Source: Constrictibacter sp. MBR-5
Lineage (GTDB): Bacteria > Pseudomonadota > Alphaproteobacteria > JAJUGE01
Reading direction: 5' to 3'
NCBI RefSeq assembly: GCF_040549485.1
Contig: NZ_JBEPTK010000002.1
Coordinates: forward strand, 496,001-560,000
Length of the DNA stretch: 64,000 bases
In this document: in pieces, positions 8,614 to 17,900 of the stretch
How the letters are laid out: each line of letters begins with the position of its first letter
How positions within the stretch are numbered: position 1 is the stretch's first letter
Program-made: the position numbers and the translations under genes
Notes under the pieces: generated by a model
The model's database searches: none
What the model was told of the DNA's origin: nothing
The model's input: only the letters and a program-made list of their open reading frames with translations

Positions 8614-8750
8614 TGTCATCACCGGACGGAGCGAAGCGGAGATCCGGTGATCCATGGCCGCCTGACGCGGCGGCAGGGAGCGCCGCGCGGTGCCTGTGCG
8701 CCTGCCGTGGATCCTCGGGTCTGCGCTGCGCTCCGCCCGAGGATGACAAT
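8614..8750. repeat. Composite palindromic repeat, copy 2
   Basis: Second copy of the 137-bp element in the same orientation as the copy at 8401. Visible differences are single bases such as GCGAAGCGG for GCGCAGCGG and TGACGCGG for TGATGCGG. The 76 bases between copies are unrelated. The same architecture (two REP-like hairpins with inverted outer ends) suggests a mobilised or duplicated dispersed element. Bases 8751-8884 hold no gene other than the ribosome site for the next one. Confidence 0.85.
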
Positions 8751-8884
8751 CGAGAGGGGCGAGGGGGCGGCGGTCGTTGGGAGAAGGCGCCGTGCTCCGG
8801 GCCCGTCCGCCACCCCCTCGCAATCCTTCCACCCCCGCCCGCTATCGCGCTACCGTGGCGCCACCCTCACCGGAAGGAGCCGCC

Positions 8885-10153
8885 ATGGCCCGTCTGTCCG
8901 ACCTGCCCCCGGCGCTGGCGCGCCATATCGCGGGGCTGCCCTGTCCGACGTTCGACACGACGCCGCGCGCCGACGGGCCGCCCTTGTCCGAGAGGCGGGT
9001 GGCGCTGGTCACCACGGCCGGGCTGATGCGGCGCGGCGACCGGCCGTTCGGGCCGGGGTCCGGCGACTACCGGGTGATTCCGGGCGACACGGCCGGCGGC
9101 GACCTGGTCATGACGCACGTGTCGGTCAACTACGACCGCACCGGCTTCCAGCAGGACCTGAACGTCGTCCTGCCGCTCGACCGGTTGAACGAGATGGCGG
9201 CGGACGGCGCGATCGGTTCGGTCGCCGCCTTCCACTACAGCGTCATGGGGGCGACCGACCCGGAGGCGATGCGGGCCGACGCGGCCGACATCGTGGGCCT
9301 GCTGAAGGCGGACGGCGTCGACGCCGTCGTCTTCGCCCCCGTCTGACCGAACTGCACGCGCGCCGTGTGCGCGCTGGCACATTGGTTCGAGGCGGCGGGG
9401 CTGCCGACCGTGGCGATCGCGCTGATCCGCGAGCATGCCGAGGCGATGCGGCCGCCGCGCGCTTTGTGGGTGCCGTTCGAACTCGGCCGGCCGCTGGGCA
9501 CGCCGAACGACCCGGCCTTCCAGCGCCGGGTGCTGGCCGCGGCGCTGGCGCTGTTCGACGAGCCGGACGGTCCGGCCGGGCCGGGCGTCCCGGTGCTGGT
9601 GGACTTCCCGGACGAGGCGCCGCCCGCGGCGGTGACGGCGGAGGCGGACGACGGCCTGTTCTGCCCGGTGTCGTTCCCGTCTCCCGAGGATGCGCGGGCG
9701 CCGACGCTGGTCGAGCGGGTGAACGACGAGATCGGCCGGCTGCAGCCCTGGCACGACCTGGCGCTGGCCCGCGGCCGGCGCAGCACGGTGGGCGCCAGCG
9801 GGCTGGAGCCGCTCGCCATCGCCGAATTCCTCGACGCGGTGGCGAACGAGGGGGCCGAGGCCGGGAGCCCGGTGGCGGGCGTCTCGGTGGCGCAGCTGCT
9901 GAAGCTGGCCGGCGACGACCTGACCGCCTTCTACCACGAGGCGGCCGCCGCCCGGCCGGACGTCCGCCACACCCCGGCCGAGGCGCTGCGCTGGTTCTGG
10001 ACCGAGACCCAGGCCGGCGCCCTGCTCCTGGCCGTCCAGGCGGCGGGGGCGGCCTCGGACGACGCGGCGCTGAAGACGGTGGCCACCCGCCTGCTGGTGC
10101 CGCGCGCGGCGGAGGCGATCCTGGCGGAGCGGGGCGGCGCCGCGCCGGGGTAA
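8885..10153 (+). CDS. Glycine/betaine/D-proline reductase B-type selenoprotein with in-frame UGA (Sec154)
   Basis: Read through TGA at 9344-9346 the frame runs 422 residues. The segments before and after the TGA are in the same frame and both look like the GrdB/PrdB selenoprotein B family: upstream FHYSVMGATDPEAM and DGVDAVVFAPV, downstream PNCTRAVCALAHWFEAAGLP. The stop sits at U154 in a U-x-x-C arrangement (Cys157), where the family carries selenocysteine or cysteine. ATG 8885 follows AAGGAG. A GC-rich hairpin begins right after the UGA. In clostridia the family reductively cleaves glycine, betaine or proline; in proteobacteria the substrate is unclear. No partner subunit or sel gene is adjacent. 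A nonsense mutation is the alternative, made less likely by the exact position and hairpin. Confidence 0.8.
9344..9379 (+). promoter_or_regulatory. Putative bacterial SECIS hairpin after the UGA codon
   Basis: After UGA 9344-9346, bases 9358-9363 (GCGCGC) pair with 9369-9374, leaving loop CGUGU (9364-9368). The lower stem UGC 9353-9355 pairs with GCA 9377-9379 across a small internal loop. The loop starts 18 bases after the codon and contains GU, as expected for SelB-bound bacterial SECIS elements. Not folded computationally. Confidence 0.6.
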
Positions 10154-10284
10154 GCCGGGTGTGCTATCGGCGTAGCGGAACCGCCCCGCTGCCGCGGTGG
10201 TTCATGGCGTAAGCCACAAGGTTTAAGGTGACATCGGATCGGCGATAGACATCCGGTCGACCATCCAGCGGGGATAGACCTAGC

Positions 10285-13200
10285 ATGAGCGAGTCCGCCG
10301 ATTTCCCGATCGTCGGTGTCGGGGCGTCCGCGGGCGGCGTCGAGGCTTTCGAGAAGTTCTTTCGCCACCTGCCGGCCGAACCCGGCATGGCGTTCGTCGT
10401 CGTCACGCACCTGTCGCCCGACCGCGTGAGCAGCCTGCCGGAGGTCATCGGCTACTCCGCGCCGATGCCGGTCGTGCTGGCGACGGACGGCGAGGCGATC
10501 GCGCCGAACCGCATCTACGTCATCCCGGCCAACACGATCCTGACGGTCAAGCGTCGGACGATCCGCCTGCGGCCGCCCAACGCCACTCAGCGCGAGCGCC
10601 ACCCGATCGACATCTTCTTCGGCTCGCTGGCCGAGGATCTCGGCGATCAGGCGATCTGCGTGGTCATGTCCGGCGGCGGCAGCGACGGCGCGCTGGGCGT
10701 GAAGGCGATCAAGGAGGCCGGCGGCCTGGCCGTGGCCCAGGGCAGCGACGGGTCGCGGCCGGCCTATCCGGAGATGCCCGACAGCGCCGTCGCGACCGGC
10801 TTCGTCGACATCGTCCTGCCGGTCGAGCAGATCGGACCCAAACTGATAGAATACGTCAACAGCCGGCTGTCGCTGGAGACGGTCCTGGAGGCCGAACGGC
10901 AGTCGAACGCGCGTCAGGTGCTGCGCGAGGCGCAGGAGCGGATCTACGGCCTGCTGCGCCACCAGACCGGGCACGACTTCAGCGGCTAGAAGGTGAAGAC
11001 CTTCATGCGCCGGGTCGAGCGGCGCATGAAGGTGCTGCAGGTCACCGACGTCGAGGCGTATGTCGACCTGCTGCAGAAGGATGAGGGGGAGATCATCAAC
11101 CTCTTCCGCGACCTGCTGATCGGCGTGACCAGCTTCTTCCGCGACGAGGACGCGTTCGAGGCGCTGGCGAAGCTGGTCGTGCCGAAGCTGTTCGAGGGGA
11201 AGGGGGCCTCCGACACGCTGCGCGTCTGGGTGCCGGGCTGCTCGACGGGCGAGGAGGCCTATTCGATCGCCATCCTGCTGCGCGAGCACATGGACACGCT
11301 GAAGGTGGTGCCGCGGGTGCAGGTGTTCGCGACCGACATCGACGAGGCGGCGCTGGCGGTCGCGCGCAGCGGGCGCTATCCGGAGGCGATGATGGGCGGC
11401 GTGTCGCCGACGCGGCGCGACCGGTTCTTCACCGGCGACGGCATCTTCACGCCGGTCAAGGAGATCCGCGACCTCTGCGTCTTCTCGGCGCACAGTCTGA
11501 TCCGCGATCCGCCCTTCTCGCGCATCGACCTGATCTCCTGCCGCAACCTGCTGATCTATCTGGGCGGCGGGCTGCACGACCAGGTCTTCCCGGTCTTCCA
11601 CTACGCGCTGCGGCCCGGCGGCTATCTGTTCCTCGGCAACTCGGAGAACATCAGCCACAACTCGCAGCTCTTCGCCCCGGTTGACCAGGCCCAGCGCGTG
11701 TTCCGGCGCCGCGACGGCGCCACCGCCTATCCCGGCGCGATGCTCGCCGCATCGACAGGTCGCCTGCAACGTCCGCGCGCCGGCAACCGTGCGGTCGAGG
11801 CGACATCGCAGCTGTCGACACGGCTGATCGAGCGGCGGGTGCTCGACCGGTTCGCGCCGCCGCACGTCGTGGTCGACGGCGACGGCGACGTGGTCAGCTT
11901 CTCGTCGCGCACCGGCAAGTTCCTGGAGCCCCCGGTCGGCGCGCCGAACCGGCAGCTCGTGACCATGGCGCGGCGCGGCCTGCGGCTGGAGCTGCGGGCG
12001 GCCCTCGCGGATGCGATCGAAACCCAGCGCACCGTCACCAAGCCCGACCTGGAGGTCGAGTTCGAGGGCGGCGTCCAGCACATCCGGCTGACCGTCGAGC
12101 CGCTGCACGAGATCGAGACCGACCCGCTCTACCTGGTGGTCTTCGAGGAGGTCGGGCCACCCGCGCCGCGGAACCAGGGCGAGGCGAGGGCCGAGGAGAG
12201 CGTCGACCAGTGCGACCCGGTTGCCGCACTCGAGCGGGAGCTGCGCGCCACGCGCGAGCGCCTGCAGACGACGATCGAGGAATACGAGACGTCGCTGGAG
12301 GAGCTGAAGTCGGCGAACGAGGAACTCCTGTCGGTCAACGAGGAGGTCCAGTCGACCAACGAGGAGATGGAGACTTCGAAGGAGGAGTTGCAGTCCCTCA
12401 ACGAGGAACTGCACACCGTCAATCTCGAGCTGGCGCAGAAGGTCGATGCGCTCGACACGGCCAACGCCGACCTGCGCAACCTGTTCGAGAGCACGCGGAT
12501 CGCGACCATCTTCCTCGACCGCAACATGCTGATCCGCAGCTTCACGCCCGCCGTGACGGAGGTGTTCCGGCTGATCCCGTCCGACCGCGGCCGGCCGATC
12601 ACCGACATCGCCAGCCGCCTCGACTACGAGCAGCTGCGCCGCGACATCCGCGAGGTGCTGGACACGGTGCAGCCGGTCGAGCGGGACGTGCGGCGGATCG
12701 ACGGCGACGCGCACTACCTCATGCGCATCCTGCCCTACCGGAACGGCGACGATGTCGTCGACGGCGTGCTCGTCACCTTCCTGAACGTGACCAGTGTCAT
12801 CGAGGCGGAGGAGCAGCAGCGCCTGCTGGTCGCCGAGCTGAACCACCGCGTGAAGAACATGCTGACGGTCATTTGTCGCTCGCCTCGCAGACGCTGCGGC
12901 GGGCGCGATCGCTGGAGGAATTCGGCCAGTCGTTCCTGGGGCGGCTGAACGCGCTGGCGGCCACCTACACGCTGGTCTCGGACGTGCAGTGGTCGACCGT
13001 ATCGCTCCGCGACCTGCTCATCGCCGAACTCGATCCCTACGATGCCGAGCCGAAGCACATCCACCTCGACGGCCCCGAGGTCCTGCTGGCGCCGCGGGCG
13101 GCCCTGTCGCTCGGAATGGTCGTTCACGAGCTCTGCACCAACGCCGTCAAGCACGGCAGCCTTTCCGTCGCCGGCGGTACGGTGCAGGTCGACTGGAGCG

Positions 13201-13433
13201 CGCCGGACGACCCGGGCGGGACGCTCGTCATCGTCTGGAGCGAGCGCGGCGGGCCGCCTGCCACTCCGCCGGAGCGACCCGGATTCGGCACGCAGCTGGT
13301 GGAGCGTAGCATCGGTTTCGAACTCGACGGAGACGTCCACTACGCCTACGGGGCATCCGGCCTCGTGGTCCGGATCACATTGCCGCTGACGGGGGATCTC
13401 GTTCGACTTCCCCCGGGCGAGGAGGCGAAATGA
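10285..13433 (+). pseudogene. CheB-CheR-coiled coil-PAS-HWE histidine kinase, broken by an amber codon and a frameshift
   Basis: Full-length homologues fuse a CheB-type methylesterase, CheR-type methyltransferase, coiled coil, PAS domain and HWE histidine kinase. CheB part: GASAGG (Ser15), THLSPD (His42), GSDGALG. TAG at 10987-10989 follows DFSG where CheR proteins normally have Tyr before K-x-x-T-x-x-R-R; the same frame continues with CheR motifs (VWVPGCSTGEEAYSIA). A Glu-rich coiled coil follows (about 12230-12460), then PAS. After LNHRVKNMLTVI the frame is lost at about 12874; one missing base restores SLASQTLRR and the N and G boxes (HELCTNAVKHG, GFGTQL). Two independent lesions favour a pseudogene; sequencing error cannot be excluded. 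Its end overlaps the receiver gene by ATGA. Confidence 0.75.
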
Positions 13434-13795
13434 CGATCATGCGGATCCTCATCGTGGAAGACGAGGTGCTGATCGCAATCAGCCTGGAAGCCGCGATCAG
13501 CGATGCCGGCTTCATGCCGGTGGGCCCGTTCAGCCGCCTCGACCAGGCCGTTTCCGCCGCGGAAACGGAGGCGCTCGACGGCGCCGTGCTGGATGTGAAT
13601 CTGGGGGGCGCCAAGGTCTTCCCCGTCGCGGATGCCCTCATCGCGCGCGGCATTCCTTTCCTCTTCCTCACCGGCTACGCGAACAGCCAGCTGCCCCCCG
13701 AATACCGAGGGACGACCACCCTCGCCAAGCCGTTCCAGGAGCGCCAGATCGTCGATCGTGTCGTCACGCTGCTCGACCAGCGGGCGGAGGCGTAA
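13430..13795 (+). CDS. Single-domain response regulator (CheY-like receiver)
   Basis: A 121-residue stand-alone receiver domain with acidic pocket E10-D11, phospho-acceptor Asp55 (LDVNLGG), Thr81 (FLTGYA) and Lys100 (AKPF). There is no output domain, as is common for receivers paired with HWE kinases. The ATG overlaps the stop of the preceding kinase (ATGA at 13430-13433), so it was made to be co-translated with it. Since that kinase is broken, this receiver may be an orphan or may listen to another kinase. Confidence 0.85.
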   Translation: MTIMRILIVEDEVLIAISLEAAISDAGFMPVGPFSRLDQAVSAAETEALDGAVLDVNLGGAKVFPVADALIARGIPFLFLTGYANSQLPPEYRGTTTLAKPFQERQIVDRVVTLLDQRAEA

Positions 13796-13897
13796 CCGGT
13801 TTCGGCGGCAGCTGATGATCGAGGGAGCGCGGGGTAGCCGTCGCGCCCTGCGATCGCTAAGACGCGCTCTCATCGATCAGCCAGACGAGCCACTTGA

Positions 13898-14533
13898 ATG
13901 GCGACGACCTTTTCGCAGGAGTTCATCGACGCACTCGACCGGCTGTTTCGGTGGCGACGCGACGTACGGTCGTTTCGCACCGATGCGGTGCCGGAGGACC
14001 TGTTGGGCGAAGTTCTGGCCGCCGCCGGCGAGGCGCCGTCGGTCGGATTGAGCGAGCCGTGGCGGATCGTCCGCGTGCGCAGTGCCGCGGCACGCGATGC
14101 CGTGCGGGCCAGCTTCGACCGCACGAACGCGCGTGCGCTGGCCGGCTTCTCGGGGGAGCGTGCACACCTGTACGCCTCGCTCAAGCTGGCCGGCATCGAC
14201 CGCGCCCCCGAACAGCTCGCGGTCTACACTGACCACGAGGGCGGGCAGGGGCACGGCCTCGGCCAAATCTCGATGCCGGAGACACGCGACTATTCCGCGG
14301 TCTGCGCGGTGATGCTCATGTGGCTCGCGGCACGGGCGCGCGGCCTCGGCCTGGGCTGGGTATCCATCCTCGACGAACAGGAGGTCGCCGCGGCGCTCGA
14401 CGTTCCCGACGGGTGGCGCCTGACCGCCTATCTCTGCCTCGGCTGGCCGGAACGCGAGTCCGACACCGCCGAACTGGAAGCCGTGGGCTGGGAGAGGCGG
14501 CGCCGAATCCTCGACAGGATCGTGGAGCGCTGA
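13898..14533 (+). CDS. bluB: 5,6-dimethylbenzimidazole synthase BluB
   Basis: Converts reduced FMN with oxygen into 5,6-dimethylbenzimidazole, the lower ligand of cobalamin. The 211 residues match the nitroreductase-fold BluB family: WRRDVRSF near the N-terminus, APSVGLSEPWR (46-56), LKLAGI and AVCAVMLMWLAARARGLGLGW in the C-terminal half. The preceding 100 bases contain no gene, and the ribosome site is weak. It supplies CobT (27436) and fits the cobalamin genes spread through the window. It is convergent with the enolase-superfamily gene, with an 18-base gap. Confidence 0.92.
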   Translation: MATTFSQEFIDALDRLFRWRRDVRSFRTDAVPEDLLGEVLAAAGEAPSVGLSEPWRIVRVRSAAARDAVRASFDRTNARALAGFSGERAHLYASLKLAGIDRAPEQLAVYTDHEGGQGHGLGQISMPETRDYSAVCAVMLMWLAARARGLGLGWVSILDEQEVAAALDVPDGWRLTAYLCLGWPERESDTAELEAVGWERRRRILDRIVER

Positions 14534-14551
14534 ACCGGCGTCGCCCCGTGT

Positions 14552-15751
14552 TCACTTCTTGCCGTAGTGCAGCATTCCCCCGCCGCCCTTCGGTGGCCGA
14601 GCGCGGATCGCCTCCTCGTTCGGCTCGGTGCCCCAGCCGGGCGTGTCCGGGATGACGAGGTAGCCGTCCTCGATCGGCGGCAGGACCGTGAACAACTCGT
14701 GGTCCCAGTCCAAGCGGTCGATGTCGATCTCCATGATGCGCAGGTTCGGCACGGCGGCCGCGAAGTGGGCGTTCATCATCGTGCAGAGGTGGCCGTAGAA
14801 GTTATGTGGCGCGACGTTCATCTCGTGCGCCTCGGCAGATGCCGCGATCTTCATCGACTGCCATACGCCGTTCCACACGGCGTCGATGATCGCGACGTCC
14901 ATCGACTGGTGCTGGAAATAGGGCAGGAACTCTCGCAGTCCCAGCAGGGTCTCGCACGAGCTGATCGGGTGATGGCTGTGGCTGCGGATGTAGGCGAGCG
15001 CCTGGGCGTTGTAGCTGTCGATCTCGATCCAGAACATGTCGAGGTCGGCGATCTCGCGCAGGATCTTGAGATAGCCCTCCGTCTTCGCGTTGAAGTTCAG
15101 GTCGAGCAGCATGTCGACGTCCGGCCCGCAGCCGTCGCGGAACGCCTCCAGGTGGGCGCGCAGATTGCGCAGCACGTGCCGGTCGACGTTCAGCTCCGGC
15201 ATGAACGGAACGCCGAAGCCCGGCCGCCAGCCCTTCGCGCCGTTATCGCCATGAATGAAGATATTCGTTTTGAGTGCTGTAAAATTTTTCTCTTTCACCT
15301 CCGCGCCCATCGCCTTCACGCCGTCCAGGTCGGTGATAGGCGGCTTGTAGAACGTCGGGTGATTGATGCGCCATGTGGCGCAGTGCGACCAGTAGAGCCG
15401 GACCCGGTCGCGGACCTTGCCACCGAGCAGTTCGTAGCAGGGGACACCGAGCGTGCGCGCCTTCGCGTCGAGCAGTGCGTTCTCGATGGCCCCCAGGCCC
15501 TCGGCGACGACGCCACCGGCGGCGGGCCGCGTCAGGCAGTAGAGTTCGGCGTGGATGCGCTCATGGTCGCCGGCGCGTTGGCCGATCACCCGCTCACCCA
15601 TCTTCTCGATGACCGCGGTGACGCCGGGCGATCCGAAGCCCTCGTCGAACTCGCTCCAGCCGACGACCCCATCTTCGGTCGTCAGCTTGACGAAGTGGTA
15701 GTTCCGCCAGCCGGCGTCGCAGTGCAGCGTCTCGATCTTCGCGACCTTCAT
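14552..15751 (-). CDS. Enolase-superfamily enzyme (mandelate racemase/muconate lactonizing type)
   Basis: A 399-residue acid-sugar dehydratase or racemase-like protein. I start at 15751 because GGAGGAGAAG precedes that ATG; a start at 15811 would add 20 unlikely residues. The barrel shows the three metal-ligand positions expected of the superfamily: Asp in DLNFNAKTEG, Glu in WIEIDSYN and Glu in SCETLLG, plus a late His in VAPHNFYG. The opening (KIETLHCDAGWRNYHFVKL) is typical of the capping domain. Substrate is not predictable; D-galactonate-type dehydratases are the nearest pattern I recall. No sugar-transport gene is adjacent. Confidence 0.85.
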   Translation of the reverse strand: MKVAKIETLHCDAGWRNYHFVKLTTEDGVVGWSEFDEGFGSPGVTAVIEKMGERVIGQRAGDHERIHAELYCLTRPAAGGVVAEGLGAIENALLDAKARTLGVPCYELLGGKVRDRVRLYWSHCATWRINHPTFYKPPITDLDGVKAMGAEVKEKNFTALKTNIFIHGDNGAKGWRPGFGVPFMPELNVDRHVLRNLRAHLEAFRDGCGPDVDMLLDLNFNAKTEGYLKILREIADLDMFWIEIDSYNAQALAYIRSHSHHPISSCETLLGLREFLPYFQHQSMDVAIIDAVWNGVWQSMKIAASAEAHEMNVAPHNFYGHLCTMMNAHFAAAVPNLRIMEIDIDRLDWDHELFTVLPPIEDGYLVIPDTPGWGTEPNEEAIRARPPKGGGGMLHYGKK

Positions 15752-15974
15752 GGCCTTCTCCTCCGCGCTTCTTGTGTGGGGCATCGGAGACCCGGGCCGG
15801 CGCAGTGTCAACGCTCGGAGCGCGGATCAGCGGCGCGCGAACCGAGCCTGTCGGCGCGACCTTGACGTCGCCCGCCTCGCCACGCATTCATGTTGCCGCC
15901 TGCCTCATGCAGGCCTCCCCGGGACACGCTAGGCGTGACGGGGGTCCGAAACCGGAACCAGGCAGATCTCGACG

Positions 15975-17900
15975 ATGTCTGAAGGCCCCAGGGCGCGAGC
16001 GGCGACCGCCGCGCGCGCAGGAATCGTTTTCGTTCTCTCTGCAACTCTCTCGCTCTCGGTTGCCGCCGCCGAACCGGGCGACGGGTCGACCATCGTGCTG
16101 GCACCGCTCGTGGTGAGCGCCACCCGCGTGCCGACTCCCGCCGACCGGCTTGGTAGCGCGGTGACTGTAATCGACCGGGCCGCTATCGAGGCGAGCGGCG
16201 CTACCAGCGTCGAGGCGTTGCTGCGCCGCGTCGCCGGCGTGACCGTGGTCAACAGCGGCGGGCTCGGCGCGCGCACCGATGTCTCGATCCGCGGCGCGGA
16301 CGAGGACCAGACGCTGGTCCTAGTCGACGGTGTCCGCGTCAACGATCCGGCGAGTACCGGTGGACGCTTCGACTTCGCCGGCCTGTCCGTCCAGGGAATC
16401 GAGCGCATCGAAGTGCTGCGCGGTGCCCAGAGCGCGCTCTATGGCGGCGAGGCGATCGGCGGCGTGATCAACATCGTCACGCGCCGCGCGGACGAAGGCG
16501 TCGGTGGCTACGTCGGGCTCGGCGGCGGCAGCTACGGCACCTTTCGTCAGGAGACCGGCTTCGGGGCGAGGCGGGAGGGTTGGGACTTGACCCTCGACGC
16601 CGTCAACCAGACTGCCGAAGGCTTCTCGCGATCGAAGGACGGCGACGAGAAGGACGGCGCGAAGCTGCGCACCCTGTCCGGCCATGGCGGCTATGAGGCG
16701 AGCGAGCGACTGCGCTTCGACGCTGCCGCGCGATACGAGGACGTGTTCGCCGAACTCGACCCCACGGCGACCCGCGACGGCTTCGCCGATAAGCACGACC
16801 GCGTCTGGTCGGGGCGCTTGGGGGCGGAACTGGCGCTTCTCGATGGCGCCTGGACTCAGCATCTCGATCTCTACGGCAGCCGTACGCTCCGTCGTTTTGA
16901 GGACGAATCGACGGCCGGCGTCCGAACCGTGAGCGATTTCGACGGCGCGCGGGCCGGCCTGGAGTGGCGCCACGACCTGGCCTTCGACGATGCAAATCAA
17001 CTCACGCTAGGCGTCGACGTGCATCGTGACTACGGACAGGCGCGGGAACGGTCGGCCGGTGCGTCGCGGGAGCGCTACGATCGCGACGAGGATGCCTATG
17101 CGGCCTATGGGCTCTACAGCCTTGAACTGTTCGACCGGCTGAACCTGACCGCCGGAGGCAGGTTCGACGATTTCGAAGCGTTCGGCACCGAATTCACGTA
17201 TCGCCTCACGGCGGCGCTGCCCATTACGGAAACCGGCACGGTGCTGCGTGCCAGCCACGCCACCGGCGCCAAGGCGCCGACGATCCAGCAACGCTTCGAC
17301 GATACCTTTTTGTTCGGTTTCCTTCCCGTGCGAGGCAATCCCGACCTGGGTGTCGAGCGCAGCCGCAGTTGGGACGTGGGTGTGGAGCAGACCCTGTTCA
17401 ACCGCATGGCCGTCGCCTCCGCGACGCTCTTCCGCAACGACTTCGACGACCTGATCGAGTACGACGCTGGTGCAGGGACGTTTCTCCAACTCGACGAGGC
17501 GACGACCGAGGGCGTTGAACTGGGGCTTAAGGTGACGCCGACCGATCGGGTCACGCTGACCGGTAGCTACACCTTCATGACCACCGAGGACCAGAGCGAC
17601 GGCAGCGAGTTGGCGCGCCGGCCGCGTCATGCCGGTTCAGTGGTCGCCGATGTATCACTGACCGATCGCCTGTCGTTCCAGGCTAGTGCCAGCCATATCG
17701 GAAGACGCTACAACCAGAGCGGCGAACGTGGCCGCCTCGATGCCTATACGTTGGTAGGCCTTGCGGCGAGATACGCGCTCCTCGATGGGCTGGAACTGCA
17801 CGGCCGCATCGACAACCTGTTCAACGCGGACTACGAGGAAGCCGAGAATCTGGCCACCCCTGGCCGATCGGTCTTCGCGGGGCTGCGTGCGACCTTCTGA
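15975..17900 (+). CDS. btuB: TonB-dependent outer-membrane receptor, BtuB-like
   Basis: Outer-membrane barrel receptor, 641 residues, with an N-terminal signal peptide ending near AAA-EPGD, a TonB box (LVVSATR), a plug domain (VSIRGADEDQTLVLVDGVRV, IERIEVLRGAQSALYGG) and a C-terminal barrel ending in aromatic-x-aromatic style (RATF). Size and plug sequence resemble the BtuB group. It overlaps a BtuC-type permease gene by 14 bases, which strongly suggests cobalamin or a related corrinoid or siderophore as ligand. No cobalamin riboswitch was found in the 223 bases upstream, unlike the second receptor at 44197. Confidence 0.82.
   Translation: MSEGPRARAATAARAGIVFVLSATLSLSVAAAEPGDGSTIVLAPLVVSATRVPTPADRLGSAVTVIDRAAIEASGATSVEALLRRVAGVTVVNSGGLGARTDVSIRGADEDQTLVLVDGVRVNDPASTGGRFDFAGLSVQGIERIEVLRGAQSALYGGEAIGGVINIVTRRADEGVGGYVGLGGGSYGTFRQETGFGARREGWDLTLDAVNQTAEGFSRSKDGDEKDGAKLRTLSGHGGYEASERLRFDAAARYEDVFAELDPTATRDGFADKHDRVWSGRLGAELALLDGAWTQHLDLYGSRTLRRFEDESTAGVRTVSDFDGARAGLEWRHDLAFDDANQLTLGVDVHRDYGQARERSAGASRERYDRDEDAYAAYGLYSLELFDRLNLTAGGRFDDFEAFGTEFTYRLTAALPITETGTVLRASHATGAKAPTIQQRFDDTFLFGFLPVRGNPDLGVERSRSWDVGVEQTLFNRMAVASATLFRNDFDDLIEYDAGAGTFLQLDEATTEGVELGLKVTPTDRVTLTGSYTFMTTEDQSDGSELARRPRHAGSVVADVSLTDRLSFQASASHIGRRYNQSGERGRLDAYTLVGLAARYALLDGLELHGRIDNLFNADYEEAENLATPGRSVFAGLRATF

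Noticed and set aside
9344-9346. TGA in the selenoprotein gene as an ordinary nonsense mutation
   Set aside because: Same frame continues with family sequence, the residue is at U-x-x-C, and a hairpin follows at SECIS distance. Kept as the alternative explanation only.
8326-10212. 628-codon plus-strand frame across the repeats and the selenoprotein gene
   Set aside because: Low-complexity Arg/Gly/Ala-rich translation; the selenoprotein in another frame has family motifs and a ribosome site.
10987-10989. TAG in the kinase gene as recoding (pyrrolysine or suppression)
   Set aside because: It replaces a common tyrosine and a second lesion exists in the same gene; no recoding signal seen.
9931-12846. 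Long open frame on the minus strand opposite the CheB-CheR gene
   Set aside because: It mirrors the third-position G/C bias of the plus-strand gene, has Arg/Asp/His-rich low-complexity content and shows no domain. The same holds for the long minus frames at 1838-3568, 31438-33933 and 49659-51815.
15752-15974. Search for a cobalamin riboswitch upstream of the first TonB receptor
   Set aside because: CCAGGCAGATCT near 15957-15969 vaguely recalls part of the B12 box but the other conserved elements are absent.
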